64,000 nucleotides of DNA from Salipaludibacillus agaradhaerens (GCF_002019735.1 NZ_KV917378.1:1514869-1578868), one strand, 5' to 3'; shown: positions 8,556 to 19,014, counted from the first letter of the stretch. Numbers and translations are program-made. The notes: generated from the letters alone by a model not told the origin.

Positions 8556-8835
8556 ACTCGTATAGATTTTAAAAAAATGTTGCACCTCATCGTAAGAACA
8601 AACACTACTAAAAAATGCTGATGGAGAATTATCTTTATTACAATATAAACATTTATAGTTTTCTCACATACCCTTTGCATCTGAACTAACAAGATACCTA
8701 TCTTTATCATTAATAGTGTTGAAAATAAATACATTAACGCCTTGACTAAACAACAGCTTAATAACAAACCTATTGTATAGGATGGACACCATTTAAAAGC
8801 TAGCTCTCTCACTTTAAATACCGCTTATGTTGATT

Positions 8836-9279
8836 TCAAAGCCATCTCCTAACACTCTTTTTGTAAGCACGATAGGTTTCACCGAATTTTTCTTCCAGCA
8901 TTTTCTCTTCGAATTTGATATACCAAAAGTTTGTAATTATAAAAAATCCCACCACGACAATGAAAGGAGAGAGACTTCCCAATACAACGGCAAGGCCTAG
9001 GAGCATTATCAAAAAGCCTAAATACATTGGGTTTCTAGTCCTTTTATATAAACCTTCCGTCACTAGCAAATCTGGTTCATTAAACGTCATTTCTGTTGTT
9101 CCTTTTATTTTAAACAATCGGGCCCCTTGTAAAGTGGCCCGCCCTCCTATTAAAATTAGAAGAACACCAAAAAGGTTGTACGGAACTTGAATAAAAAAGT
9201 TTATTGGAAATAGAATATGGCCTATTATCATTGATACGATGCAAAGAATAAATAATACTGGCGGTAATAAATAGCTCAT
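8836..9279 (-). CDS. Isoprenylcysteine carboxyl methyltransferase-family membrane protein
   Basis: This 147-aa protein has four hydrophobic segments. It carries the family signature YKRTRNPMYLGF in the middle and EEKMLEEKFGETYRAYKKSVRRW at the C-terminus, where the substrate/SAM site lies. The start is supported by AGGAGGGG. Bacterial members methylate undefined small or lipid substrates. It sits 23 bp downstream of the epimerase-type gene and may be cotranscribed with it. Confidence 0.85.
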   Translation of the reverse strand: MSYLLPPVLFILCIVSMIIGHILFPINFFIQVPYNLFGVLLILIGGRATLQGARLFKIKGTTEMTFNEPDLLVTEGLYKRTRNPMYLGFLIMLLGLAVVLGSLSPFIVVVGFFIITNFWYIKFEEKMLEEKFGETYRAYKKSVRRWL

Positions 9280-9302
9280 AAAGCCCCTCCTAGTCGCTTA
9301 TT

Positions 9303-10301
9303 CTAGTTAAGATAGTCATTTTCTTCAAACCAGCTAACAGTATCAGAGAGTGTTGCCGTAAGAGGTCTGAAAGTTAAGCCCAATTCCTCTTTTGCCTTCA
9401 TAGAAGAGTATTCTTTTTGGTTTCTCAGCTTTTTAAGTTCATCTCTTTTTGGTAGTGGTGACGGTTTTCCAGTTATTTTTGCCCTCATTGTCATCATGGC
9501 AGACATTAACATGATTAGCTTAAAACTAGGTGTACGTTTAGGGATAGGCTTTCCTGATATGTCAGAAAGAGCACTCACAACGTCCTTTACTTCATAAATT
9601 TTCCCACCAATAATATACCTTTCTCCATTCCTACCTTTATCAATTGCAGCTACAATTGATTTGGCCACATCTCTAGCATCTACAATCACCGTTTTCACAG
9701 GGAGGATAGCGGGCAGACTTTCCTTTAAAAAACTTATTACAAATTCCCCCATTCGTGTCACCCCATGATCATTTGGCCCCATCATAATAGCAGGAATAAC
9801 AGTGATAAATCTTAAATTAGGATGTTTTTTATTAAATGCCATTGCCATTTTTTCTGCCTCAATTTTGCTTTTAAAGTAAGGGTTATTAGTCGTCTCGTCG
9901 TAAGGTGTATTTTCATCAACTACCTCCCCACTCGATGTATCTAACACTCCCGTTGAACTAACGTAAATAATGTGACGCACTCCTCTTTCGTAAGCCCCTT
10001 GAAATAATTGGTTTGTTCCTTTTACATTAATTTCGTATAAAGCGTTATCTACATTACCTTTCTTAAAAAATTCAGTAAAGTAAGCACCTGCATGAATTAA
10101 AACATCACCCCCTTCTAGTTCAGATACAAAGCTAGTGACATCTCTTAAATCTCCTTGGATAATCTCTACACCTGCGGGGATTAATCTTCGCGCTTTTTCC
10201 AACGACCTTGCTAAAAGTTTTACTTGATGATGGTTATCCAGAAGCTCCTTAACAATATGACTACCTAACAAACCAGTTCCTCCTGTCAAAAAAACTTTCA
10301 T
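9303..10301 (-). CDS. NAD(P)-dependent epimerase/dehydratase (extended SDR)
   Basis: This 332-aa extended short-chain dehydrogenase has the Rossmann motif TGGTGLLGSHI at the N-terminus, STGVLD for the catalytic Ser region, and YFKSKIEAE as the YxxxK active-site motif. It resembles dihydroflavonol-reductase-like proteins; the substrate is unknown. The start follows GAGGAGG. A palindrome (10321-10340) directly upstream is repeated in front of the neighbouring TetR gene, so it is probably repressed by that regulator. Confidence 0.88.
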   Translation of the reverse strand: MKVFLTGGTGLLGSHIVKELLDNHHQVKLLARSLEKARRLIPAGVEIIQGDLRDVTSFVSELEGGDVLIHAGAYFTEFFKKGNVDNALYEINVKGTNQLFQGAYERGVRHIIYVSSTGVLDTSSGEVVDENTPYDETTNNPYFKSKIEAEKMAMAFNKKHPNLRFITVIPAIMMGPNDHGVTRMGEFVISFLKESLPAILPVKTVIVDARDVAKSIVAAIDKGRNGERYIIGGKIYEVKDVVSALSDISGKPIPKRTPSFKLIMLMSAMMTMRAKITGKPSPLPKRDELKKLRNQKEYSSMKAKEELGLTFRPLTATLSDTVSWFEENDYLN

Positions 10302-10320
10302 GTTTTCTCCTCCTCTTTTT

Positions 10321-10340
10321 TTAACCAAACGTTCGGTTAA
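10321..10340. promoter_or_regulatory. Probable TetR operator in front of the SDR gene
   Basis: TTAACCAAACGTTCGGTTAA is a nearly perfect 20-bp palindrome. The same site with two changes lies upstream of the TetR gene at 10996, which is the classic layout of an autoregulated TetR and its target. Confidence 0.8.
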
Positions 10341-10372
10341 TTAAAATGTTAAAAAAATAAGTTGAGCTATGT

Positions 10373-10975
10373 TTATTTTAAATGCGTCTTTTTAAAAGCT
10401 TCCATAAAATAATCTGTCAACTTATCCTCATCAATATTAAAATAGGTGCTCCATTTATCCTTTAAGGTGATAAACGAAAGAAGGGGGATGATTCCCGTAA
10501 AAAATTCATAGACAAAGATGCTGTCTTGCTCTTCCTTCGTTAACTTCTTTTCGTCTTGATGATTGTCACGATTCGTATGTTCATTAGCAATAATGACTTC
10601 GGCACACTTAAACAGGTGATCCGACGACGCGCCACCTTTCATAGCTTCCATCAAAAGGATAGACAACATACTTTTCTTACAATGCAAATAGTCTATCTCA
10701 GCTTTAATTTTATCTTCGAGCTTTAATTGTCCATCAGCCATTTTTTCTCTATTAGCGATGTTAAGATGCTCTTCAACATCTTGAATGATATTTTGAAATA
10801 ATGACTCAATAATGTCGTTTTTATCTTTAAAATGGTAATAGATAGAGCCTTTATTAATGCCTGTTTCCTTGGCAATTTTATCAACACTCGTACCATCAAA
10901 ACCATTTTGTGAAAATAGCTTTTCGGCCACTTGTAAAATACGTTCCTTTGTTAATGCACCATCTGTTTTAGGCAT
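10373..10975 (-). CDS. TetR/AcrR-family transcriptional repressor
   Basis: This 200-aa protein has an N-terminal helix-turn-helix (about 9-55) with KERILQVAEKLFSQNGFDGTSVDKIAKETGINKGSIYYHFKDK, and a C-terminal ligand domain of no recognised type. The start at 10975 is chosen because AGGAGG precedes this ATG. Matching palindromes lie before this gene and before the SDR gene downstream, so it likely represses both and is induced by a small molecule. Confidence 0.92.
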   Translation of the reverse strand: MPKTDGALTKERILQVAEKLFSQNGFDGTSVDKIAKETGINKGSIYYHFKDKNDIIESLFQNIIQDVEEHLNIANREKMADGQLKLEDKIKAEIDYLHCKKSMLSILLMEAMKGGASSDHLFKCAEVIIANEHTNRDNHQDEKKLTKEEQDSIFVYEFFTGIIPLLSFITLKDKWSTYFNIDEDKLTDYFMEAFKKTHLK

Positions 10976-10995
10976 TCTCTGACCTCCTACAATCC

Positions 10996-11015
10996 TCAAC
11001 CAAACATTCGGTTAA
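10996..11015. promoter_or_regulatory. Probable TetR operator in front of its own gene
   Basis: TCAACCAAACATTCGGTTAA matches the site at 10321-10340 in 18 of 20 positions and shares the following ATTAAAAT. It lies about 20 bp upstream of the TetR start. Confidence 0.8.
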
Positions 11016-11296
11016 TTAAAATATACACCATACATATTTTATGTCAAGGCTTACACACTGAAATAGACTTGTATTACATGCCTTTGTTCCTAAAGAAATA
11101 ATGATTTGAATTTTTAATTTGACAAACTGCGGATTCCCATTTCCACGGGCACATTAAATTAATGAGAGTTTTCGATTAGTTATATTTTTTCTTAATAATT
11201 TTCTTATATAAAATGCATATTGCTCTAGCCTAGATTTTCCACAAAAAAAGGTGATAGCTCATTTTGAGCCTACCACCTCGTATTGGAAACATATTA

Positions 11297-12196
11297 TTAT
11301 GTCCTCCAACTTTTCAGGAAAAATTCCTCTAAAAAAGCATAAAATAATTCTTCCATTGGTAAGAGCGCTCGTTCTGTAGGAGTTATGACACCGACTGTTC
11401 GGGTCACACTCCGTTCATTCAGTGGAATTTTCACCGTTGAACGAGGCGTGCTGTCAACGAGGGTGACCTCTGGCATTAATGTCACACCTAGTCCAGCTGA
11501 CACTAACCCTTTCAATGCATCGATATCATCACCTTCAAAGGCAATGTTCGGATAAAAGCCTATCTCAGAACACGCCTTAATTACAATATCACGAAAGACA
11601 AATCCTTCCGGCAGCAACACAAATGGATCATCTTTTAGGTCTTCTAAATGGATTATCTTACTTTCAGCCAGTGGATGATACATGGGGAGAAGCGCAACAA
11701 TTTCTTCAGTAAATAGAATCTTTCGTTTAATTTTCTTTTCCTCCATCGGGACAGGACCAATGAGAGCCATATTATAATCTCCCTTAATAACACCATCGAT
11801 CAACTCTCGATAAAGGCCTTGTTTTAATTGAAATTTAGCTTCCGGCTTCTGTTTTCTAAACGCTGAGATGGCTGTCGGCAAAGTATAAGCAGCTAGACTG
11901 ATGGGAAACGCCACGCGAATCGTCCCTTTTTCCGGATCCAAATACTCTTGAACCTCTCTTTTAGCATCATCTAGTGCATTCATAGCGTGATTTATACGCT
12001 CCAAGAAAACCCTTCCAATTGGTGTTAATTTCACGCGTCTACCTTCTCTAATAAATAGGTCAACACCTAATTCATTTTCCAGATTAAAAATCTGTCTACT
12101 AACAGCAGACTGAGCCACATGTAGAGCCGCTGCCGCCTCAGTAACATGCTCCCGTTTAGCTACCTCCATAAAATACGTTAATTGCCTTAATTCCAT
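11297..12196 (-). CDS. gltC: GltC-like LysR-family regulator
   Basis: This 299-aa LysR protein has an N-terminal winged helix beginning MELRQLTYFMEVAKREHV. A substrate-binding domain follows with ILFTEEIVALLP, LLPEGFVFRD and GLVSAGLGVTLMPE. These stretches are very close to B. subtilis GltC, which activates glutamate synthase genes and senses 2-oxoglutarate/glutamate. Here the divergent neighbour is NADP-glutamate dehydrogenase rather than gltAB. Control of gdhA is therefore inferred, with shared operator DNA between the two starts. Confidence 0.9.
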   Translation of the reverse strand: MELRQLTYFMEVAKREHVTEAAAALHVAQSAVSRQIFNLENELGVDLFIREGRRVKLTPIGRVFLERINHAMNALDDAKREVQEYLDPEKGTIRVAFPISLAAYTLPTAISAFRKQKPEAKFQLKQGLYRELIDGVIKGDYNMALIGPVPMEEKKIKRKILFTEEIVALLPMYHPLAESKIIHLEDLKDDPFVLLPEGFVFRDIVIKACSEIGFYPNIAFEGDDIDALKGLVSAGLGVTLMPEVTLVDSTPRSTVKIPLNERSVTRTVGVITPTERALLPMEELFYAFLEEFFLKSWRT

Positions 12197-12210
12197 AATA
12201 CCCCACCCTT

Positions 12211-12258
12211 ATATCAATCTGAAAAAAGCATTAAATTTATCAATTATTGATATTGATT
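12211..12258. promoter_or_regulatory. LysR-type operator boxes between gltC-like gene and gdhA
   Basis: TATCAATTATTGATA (12238-12252) is a perfect interrupted palindrome with the T-N11-A form of LysR boxes. Half-sites ATCAAT (from 12212) and TTGATT (to 12258) flank it. It lies just upstream of the regulator start, so it could serve both autorepression and gdhA activation. Confidence 0.65.
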
Positions 12259-12366
12259 AGATGATTTGTTTAATTATAAAATACTCCCAAGTAGAAATCT
12301 ATCCTTGTACCGCATGAATGACAATTAGCATGGTGGGGAAAACCATTGTTGTATATTTCATTATAA

Positions 12367-13785
<1,419 letters not shown>

Positions 13786-13795
13786 ATCTGTTAGA

Positions 13796-13831
13796 AAAAG
13801 CCGATGACTCGTCATCGGCTTTTCTTTTTTA
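13796..13831. terminator. Terminator of gdhA
   Basis: An 8-bp perfect stem GCCGATGA / TCATCGGC with a 4-nt loop is followed by TTTTCTTTTTT. The preceding AAAAA would also allow function on the other strand. Confidence 0.9.
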
Positions 13832-13953
13832 TGTTGATGACGGATTACCTTGGCTTCAGCATTGGATGCTTGATTTTCAGCAACAGACTCCAATTTCTCA
13901 GCTTCTATCCTTGTTTTTTACGCAACAAGCTCGTTTTTTTAAGCAACAAACCC

Positions 13954-14772
13954 TTAGTTTGCCGACGAATGGCACTTATAATTTGGTTTTAATTTAAAAT
14001 CAACAATCGATCGCTCAGCTGTCGTTTCATAGCCTAAGCCTTTATATACATTTACAGCAGGTTCATTTTCTGATAATACACCAAGGTAAACATCTGTGGA
14101 ACGTTGTTTACCTAGACGTGTAAGTTGGCTTGTTAGGAGCTTGCCTAACCCTTTGCCACGATAAGCTTGCCTCGTAACAATGTTCCCAATTTCCACAAGT
14201 TGAGCGTCATAAAAATGAAAGCCACCTACAGCAATGAAGTTCTTTCCGTCTTTAATAACAAGGAAAGGGAAACGCTCAATTTCACTTTTCGTAAAGAATC
14301 TCATTCCCTCATTTTGTAGAAAATGTACGACCTCATCATACTCTTCTACTTTAACGTCTTCCGCTCTATGAGATGCCAGTAGCTTTTCTTGGTCCACATG
14401 CTTCATGGTTAAAAAACGTTGTGGTGTACCTGTAATAAGACCATAAGATTGAAATAGCTGAAGGTCATGTTCACAAAGGATCGTACCACATGTCACATGG
14501 TCATTAAGGCGGTATGCCTCTCTCGCAAACATTATTAGTTCAGGGAACAGCACTTCTTCCCGTTCTATACAGTAAAAACTAAAGGCTGGAAAGGACAATT
14601 CACTGATATAAGCTAAGACAGCAGTCAAATGATCATCGACATATTGTCCAATGAACTGAGCCTTTCCCCTTCGCTGAGTTAAATAGCTGTAAAAAAGTAA
14701 GTGCTTCTCTCTGTCAACTTGATTGATTAACTGATCAAGTGTTTCTCCAGTAAGTAAACGATGTAGCACCAT
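13954..14772 (-). CDS. GNAT-family N-acetyltransferase
   Basis: This 272-aa protein has a C-terminal GNAT domain (about 140-262) containing the acetyl-CoA loop RQAYRGKGLGKLL and the later NEPAVNVYKGLGYE. The N-terminal half is an extra domain seen in FR47-like acetyltransferases and gives no clear substrate. It is monocistronic, between gdhA and a long gene-poor stretch. Confidence 0.85.
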   Translation of the reverse strand: MVLHRLLTGETLDQLINQVDREKHLLFYSYLTQRRGKAQFIGQYVDDHLTAVLAYISELSFPAFSFYCIEREEVLFPELIMFAREAYRLNDHVTCGTILCEHDLQLFQSYGLITGTPQRFLTMKHVDQEKLLASHRAEDVKVEEYDEVVHFLQNEGMRFFTKSEIERFPFLVIKDGKNFIAVGGFHFYDAQLVEIGNIVTRQAYRGKGLGKLLTSQLTRLGKQRSTDVYLGVLSENEPAVNVYKGLGYETTAERSIVDFKLKPNYKCHSSAN

Positions 14773-15034
14773 TTCATATACCTCACTTTATAAATTTAAA
14801 CCTACTTGGTTTAATTCGTTCTTTTATTAGTTTGCATTTTCTTTAGTATATTTCCACTTGCTGATTGTTTCAGCTTTTCTACCTTGTTTAGTTTCATCAC
14901 CATTTTTGGTGCTTGTTCGTAAATATCACGTGAACTATCATTTCTCTTTATTTATCAATCTCCTAAATATACCATATATTAAAGTCATGTTTACTGTCAT
15001 TTATTATTTAAAAAATTTATCACTAGCATTGGAT

Positions 15035-15076
15035 AAACAACTTGAATCATTTTTAGTTTAATGATTCAAGTTGTTT
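15035..15076. repeat. Perfect 17-bp inverted repeat
   Basis: AAACAACTTGAATCATT and its exact reverse complement are separated by 8 nt. It looks like a very stable terminator but no gene ends nearby; it could be the end of a decayed mobile element. Confidence 0.8.
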
Positions 15077-15308
15077 AAGACCAAATAAAAAAATACCCGA
15101 TTAAAGAGGGATTTGTACGGATTACCACCTAACTCACAGAATTTTCTCTTTGGATAACCTAACTTTAAAGGAAGATTAAAACCAGATAATATTAGTAAAA
15201 AAATAAAGTCCTTATAGGACAAGGTTGTCATTAATAAAAACCTCGGTTTAATATCTTCACATTTAGGCAAGAAGTCTTGTCAATAGTCGGGTCATTGGTG
15301 AAAGTAAA

Positions 15309-15508
15309 ATAAGCGGATATTTTTCGGTTAGATGCAGAACAGAGCTCATTTTACGGAATATAGGGGGAGTTTTTCCGGTTATGCAAAGCAAAACGATTCA
15401 TTTTCAGATTTTTCAAGGCAATAGGCGGAATCTCTCCGTCTATTTTAAGCTATTATCGTGACTAATGGCTATTTAAGGGGACTTTTTCCGTCTATTTCTC
15501 AGATCTGC
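15309..15508. repeat. Fourfold degenerate repeat with GCGGA...TCCG mini-hairpins
   Basis: Four copies of a pattern like ATA-GCGGA-(4-6 nt)-TCCG-TAT recur every 50-60 bp, each able to form a short hairpin. Similar intergenic repeats are, from memory, common in Bacillaceae. No coding function. Confidence 0.6.
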
Positions 15509-15657
15509 TTCTTAATTTGATTCCCCAATCCTCACGATCCCAGGTGGGAATCAACATCTTTTTCTAAGAGCACCATAATTGTTTACCGGACATTAAGTCT
15601 ACGGTAGATATGAGCAACGAAAAGCAGAGCGAGCGTCTCCAAGGACGGTGTCAGCTC

Positions 15658-16851
15658 TCATTCTACGACTGATTCATGTTCAGCCGCCTTAGCCAATATG
15701 ACATTAGCTGCTTCTCTAGCACCGCCAGCATGTTGTATACTTTTAGCCAATTTCTCTACATTTTTTTGATATAGTGGATCCGTAAGCACTTCTTCTACTG
15801 TTTTAGTCAAATGTTTCACATGATATCCTTTTAATTTGATACCTGCTCCTAATTCAACGACTCTATCGGCCACTAACCGCTGTTCACTATGTAGCGGATA
15901 TAAAACCATCGGTACACCGGAATACAAACTTTCATTTACACTGTTCATACCACTATGTGTCATAAATACATCTGCCCTCTGTAAAACGGCAATCTGGTCG
16001 ACGTGGTGTTGGATAGTAAAGTTGCTTGGTATTGTACCAAGCGAGGCAATGTTTGTTTTTTCACCAACAGACATAATCACATCATAGTTACTATCTGTAA
16101 AAGCTTTTATACAATTTTGATAAAAGTGAACATGCTGATTAAGTACTGTTCCTAATGATATGTAAATCAATTTTTTGTTAGTGACGGTTTCAAAAACGCG
16201 AGACGACTTTCGGATTGAAGGACCCACAAAGGCATACCTATTCGAAAAAGTTTCCGCCATTGGCTGAAAATCCTTTGATGTAAAGACAATCGTATCCGTT
16301 TCATTATCATTTTGAATAATGGACAACATATTATCCACTTCATATCCATGCGTTCGTAACATTTTTATTTTTTTATTAATTCGTCTTATTCCAATGATTG
16401 TTCTCCATATTTCTTTTACACCAGGTTTCATTAGTTTAGCCGTATACTGATTGAACGCGAAACTTGTCGTTGAACAAATGTATGGAATTTCCAACTTTTG
16501 CGCTAGTAATTTCCCCCACAAGGCTAATGAATCAGATACAATACAATCTGGCTGATAGTCTCTTAGCTCCGCACTTATCTCCTTCTCTAAGGCGACGGTG
16601 GTATCTGCAATCATTTCAATCAATGCAGCAAAGTCTTTTCCTACTTTTCGTTCTAATTCTTGTTGGGGGATCGAGGGTAAAAAGGTATCACACGGAATAA
16701 ACTTAGCACCACAACTTTCTATTTTTTCTCGAAATTCAATGAAAGAGTAGTATCGTACTTCATGGCCACGATCAACTAGCTCTGATACAACAGGCAGTGT
16801 CGGATTCGTATGACCATGTGCAGGAATTGAAAAGAAAACGATTTTACTCAT
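15658..16851 (-). CDS. Macrolide-type glycosyltransferase (MGT/YjiC family, GT1)
   Basis: This 397-aa GT1 enzyme is of the MGT family that transfers sugar from UDP-glucose to hydroxyl groups of macrolides, flavonoids and similar small molecules. The N-terminal acceptor domain starts FFSIPAHGHTNPTLPVVSEL. The C-terminal donor site holds THSGMNSVNESLYSGVPMV and HSEQRLVADRVVELGAG. Its start overlaps the stop of the XRE-AbrB regulator gene by 4 bp, so both form an operon. It may inactivate antibiotics, possibly with the regulator sensing stress (inferred). Confidence 0.92.
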   Translation of the reverse strand: MSKIVFFSIPAHGHTNPTLPVVSELVDRGHEVRYYSFIEFREKIESCGAKFIPCDTFLPSIPQQELERKVGKDFAALIEMIADTTVALEKEISAELRDYQPDCIVSDSLALWGKLLAQKLEIPYICSTTSFAFNQYTAKLMKPGVKEIWRTIIGIRRINKKIKMLRTHGYEVDNMLSIIQNDNETDTIVFTSKDFQPMAETFSNRYAFVGPSIRKSSRVFETVTNKKLIYISLGTVLNQHVHFYQNCIKAFTDSNYDVIMSVGEKTNIASLGTIPSNFTIQHHVDQIAVLQRADVFMTHSGMNSVNESLYSGVPMVLYPLHSEQRLVADRVVELGAGIKLKGYHVKHLTKTVEEVLTDPLYQKNVEKLAKSIQHAGGAREAANVILAKAAEHESVVE

Positions 16852-17288
16852 TCTAACTCCCCTTCTGCCACTTCAAAATGACGTATCATATCTGCAAACT
16901 CTAGGAAATGCTCGCTTTTTAAGAGTGCTATTCCCTTTGTCGCATCTTCACCTAAAACGACAAGTTTGTCACCTGCCTGAATGTGATACAGATCTCGTGC
17001 CTTTTTTGGAATAACTACCTGTCCTCGCTCCCCCACCTTTACCACACCAAAGAAATGTTTACCTTTTGGTGCCAGTTGATCTACTTCCTTTTCACTCATA
17101 TCATCAGCCAATTGCTCCAATGTGATGTCAAACAAATCAGCTAACAATTTACATTTTTGAATATCAGGTAAAACCTCGTCATTTTCCCACTTCGCTACGG
17201 TTTGGCGAGACACATGTACTCTCTCAGCGATTTCTTCTTGACTCATTTTATTCTTTTTACGTAAAAGGCGAATAGTCATACCAATCAT
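16848..17288 (-). CDS. XRE helix-turn-helix and AbrB/SpoVT swapped-hairpin fusion regulator
   Basis: This 146-aa protein joins two DNA-binding folds. An XRE HTH (about 5-60) carries MSQEEIAERVHVSRQTVAKWEND. An AbrB-like domain (about 80-125) carries KVGERGQVVIPKKARDLYHI. The start follows AGAGGAGA. It is the first gene of a two-gene operon with the glycosyltransferase (ATGA overlap). The combination suggests binding as a dimer through two surfaces and probable autoregulation. The ligand is unknown. Confidence 0.88.
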   Translation of the reverse strand: MIGMTIRLLRKKNKMSQEEIAERVHVSRQTVAKWENDEVLPDIQKCKLLADLFDITLEQLADDMSEKEVDQLAPKGKHFFGVVKVGERGQVVIPKKARDLYHIQAGDKLVVLGEDATKGIALLKSEHFLEFADMIRHFEVAEGELE

Positions 17289-17488
17289 ATCTTCATCTCC
17301 TCTTATGTTTTAATATAAATAACGCTTTTATGAAAGTCTATCAACAATCCAACACATTTTTTGTTAAAAATTGTAGCATGCTTATTTAACACTGTGGATC
17401 GTTTGCAGAACCATTGCCATAGCACTACTTTTAAATGCTTTGTGTCATTTATTCATAAACATTGTTGGACCCATTTTTTCTCACAAAA

Positions 17489-17592
17489 CAAACTATCAAT
17501 CATTGGGCGTTTTCGTTCTTCTGCCACTGATTGATAGTTGAGTGAATCAAAGGACTCTAGCGACTGGTTTTCGGACGGTTAGCTGTGATAAA
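17489..17592 (+). repeat. Dispersed element A, internally deleted copy
   Basis: It keeps the first hairpin (ATCAATCATTGGG ... CCACTGATTGAT), the GTTGAGTGAATCA stretch and the terminal GGACGGTTAGCTGTGATAAA. The middle hairpin is missing. Confidence 0.75.
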
Positions 17593-17685
17593 CTACAGCG
17601 TATATGTAAAAAGTTTAGACATCATCTCCATGTCTTTTTATGTTGATTATTTCACTAACACAATTGTTATAATAATAAAATTTAG

Positions 17686-18042
17686 TCATCTTTCCTTGCA
17701 AAAAAAGGCTTTCGAAACAAAACTAACTAATAATTGTCCTATTAAGAAAACAATTGCAGTAAATATAATGGTTAAGTCTCTACCTAATGGCTTAAACCAA
17801 TCTCCATCATCAGGAATTAAATAGATAGCCAGAAATAATGATAAAATTCCTGTAATAATATTAATCAAAATAATGTAGCGATATTTTATGTGACCAGCTA
17901 GGACACCCGTTATTACAACATGCAACAATGAACCTAAAAATAGAAAAGAAGCTTCTACCTGCCTAACATGTTGCCCATATTCATAAAAATGAAACAAAAA
18001 TGGTGCGGGTATTAAAGTGAAAATTAACCATAAGAATCTCAT
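17686..18042 (-). CDS. Hypothetical four-span membrane protein
   Basis: This 118-aa protein is almost wholly hydrophobic, with about four membrane helices and a short acidic loop (PDDGDWFKPLG) before the last. The start has GGAGG five nt upstream. I recognise no family. It stands alone between two copies of element A. Confidence 0.7.
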   Translation of the reverse strand: MRFLWLIFTLIPAPFLFHFYEYGQHVRQVEASFLFLGSLLHVVITGVLAGHIKYRYIILINIITGILSLFLAIYLIPDDGDWFKPLGRDLTIIFTAIVFLIGQLLVSFVSKAFFCKER

Positions 18043-18083
18043 AAAACCTCCAAAATTTTTAAAATTATTAACCTGATTTTAAC

Positions 18084-18236
18084 CTATAAAATAAACCTTC
18101 AATCAGTGGTGGTTCTTCTCCACTGATTCATAGTTGAGTGAATCAGGGCTTTAGCGACCGTTATCTCTCGCCTATATAGAGTTTGCTCTCCTCTCTATTT
18201 TGACGCGGGTGTTTTCAGACGGTTAACTGTGATAAA
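18084..18236 (+). repeat. Dispersed element A, near-complete copy
   Basis: It runs from TATAAAATAAACCTTCAATCAG through hairpin 1, GTTGAGTGAATCAG and TTATCTCTCGCCTATATAGA to TCTCTATTTTGACGCGGG and GACGGTTAACTGTGATAAAA. Both hairpins are formed. It serves as a reference copy. Confidence 0.85.
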
Positions 18237-18359
18237 ACCCTTTTCAAAAACGTTTTTATTCTAAAGAAAGTAATGCCGCCGTTATCATACAACTAAACTG
18301 CTTCATAATTGAAACAACGACAATTTTGTTTTTTTCGCACTCCGTGTAAACGACCAGAC

Positions 18360-18482
18360 CTATTTTTTCATATTTACTTTAAACATGCCTGTCATATTCG
18401 GTGTGTAGTCTATAAAATCATATTTTTGATAGAATTCCTCTTTATCCTCTGAAGCAAATAACCCAACGAGCTTAATAACTTC
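18360..18482 (-). pseudogene. C-terminal remnant of a GNAT acetyltransferase
   Basis: Directly after the ClbS/DfsB gene, the minus strand encodes about 40 residues ending with FYQKYDFIDYTPNMTGMFK and a stop. This is the typical GNAT tail (FY.k.GF ... p.M). No start or upstream half exists, because the ClbS/DfsB gene occupies that place. A truncated relic from a deletion is the likely reading. Confidence 0.6.
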
Positions 18483-19014
18483 ATTGTACGACCTTGGCCT
18501 TTTCTCCTTCTAAGATAGCTTTTGCAATAGCGTCACATTTTTTTATCGCCCATATGTAATGATTAGTCGTGTTTGCTGAAAAATAGCTGTATAAATGGCT
18601 TGTTTTTGTCCACTTATAATATTTTTTTGTCATGATTTCTTCATTGGTATGTGATTTAATGAGGTCCATCACTCTTTCATGGCTTAACGTCACTTTTTTT
18701 AGAGCCTGATTTAACGTAACATCTTGATAACGTTCCCAAATTTGCATATTAAGTTGCTTAATATCTCGCCATTTATAATCAGCTGCTGGGATAAATGGGG
18801 TATCTCCATCCATCCCTTCTCGATACCACCTTTCCAACATAGCATGCCATTCATATAAATGCATGATTACATCGCGAAAATTCTTATCTCTTTCATGAGT
18901 TTCAACGGACATGTTTCTTTTTCTGCTAGGGATAGAGTCAATGATGTTAAGCAATGATTTAAAGTTTTCGTCACTCTCCAATAATAGAACCTCTTTTTCA
19001 CTTTTCGCTATCAC
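18481..19014 (-). CDS. ClbS/DfsB-family four-helix protein
   Basis: This 177-aa protein resembles the ClbS/DfsB group of DinB-like four-helix proteins. It has the stretch HERDKNFRDVIMHLYEWHAML, then PAADYKWRDIKQLN and KKYYKWTKTSHLYSYFSANTTNHY. ClbS is a self-protection protein against colibactin in E. coli; most Bacillus members are uncharacterised. The GTG at 19014 is chosen because AGGAG lies 9 nt upstream and the family begins about here. The open frame extends 36 codons further without a ribosome site. Confidence 0.8.
   Translation of the reverse strand: MIAKSEKEVLLLESDENFKSLLNIIDSIPSRKRNMSVETHERDKNFRDVIMHLYEWHAMLERWYREGMDGDTPFIPAADYKWRDIKQLNMQIWERYQDVTLNQALKKVTLSHERVMDLIKSHTNEEIMTKKYYKWTKTSHLYSYFSANTTNHYIWAIKKCDAIAKAILEGEKAKVVQ

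Larger units (their letters stand above)
14773..15657. other. Gene-poor 885-bp region with structured repeats
   Basis: No credible coding sequence is seen. The minus-strand open frame at 15058-15270 lacks a ribosome site and family resemblance. The region contains a 17-bp-arm inverted repeat (15035-15076) and a fourfold GGCGGA/TCCG repeat (15309-15508). Confidence 0.6.

Noticed and set aside
8501-8812. Minus-strand open frame of 103 codons between the OsmC and methyltransferase genes
   Set aside because: It overlaps the OsmC gene end, has no ribosome site and reads as low-complexity hydrophobic shadow.
15058-15270. Minus-strand open frame of 70 codons
   Set aside because: It overlaps the 17-bp inverted repeat, lacks a ribosome site, and its sequence resembles no family known to me.
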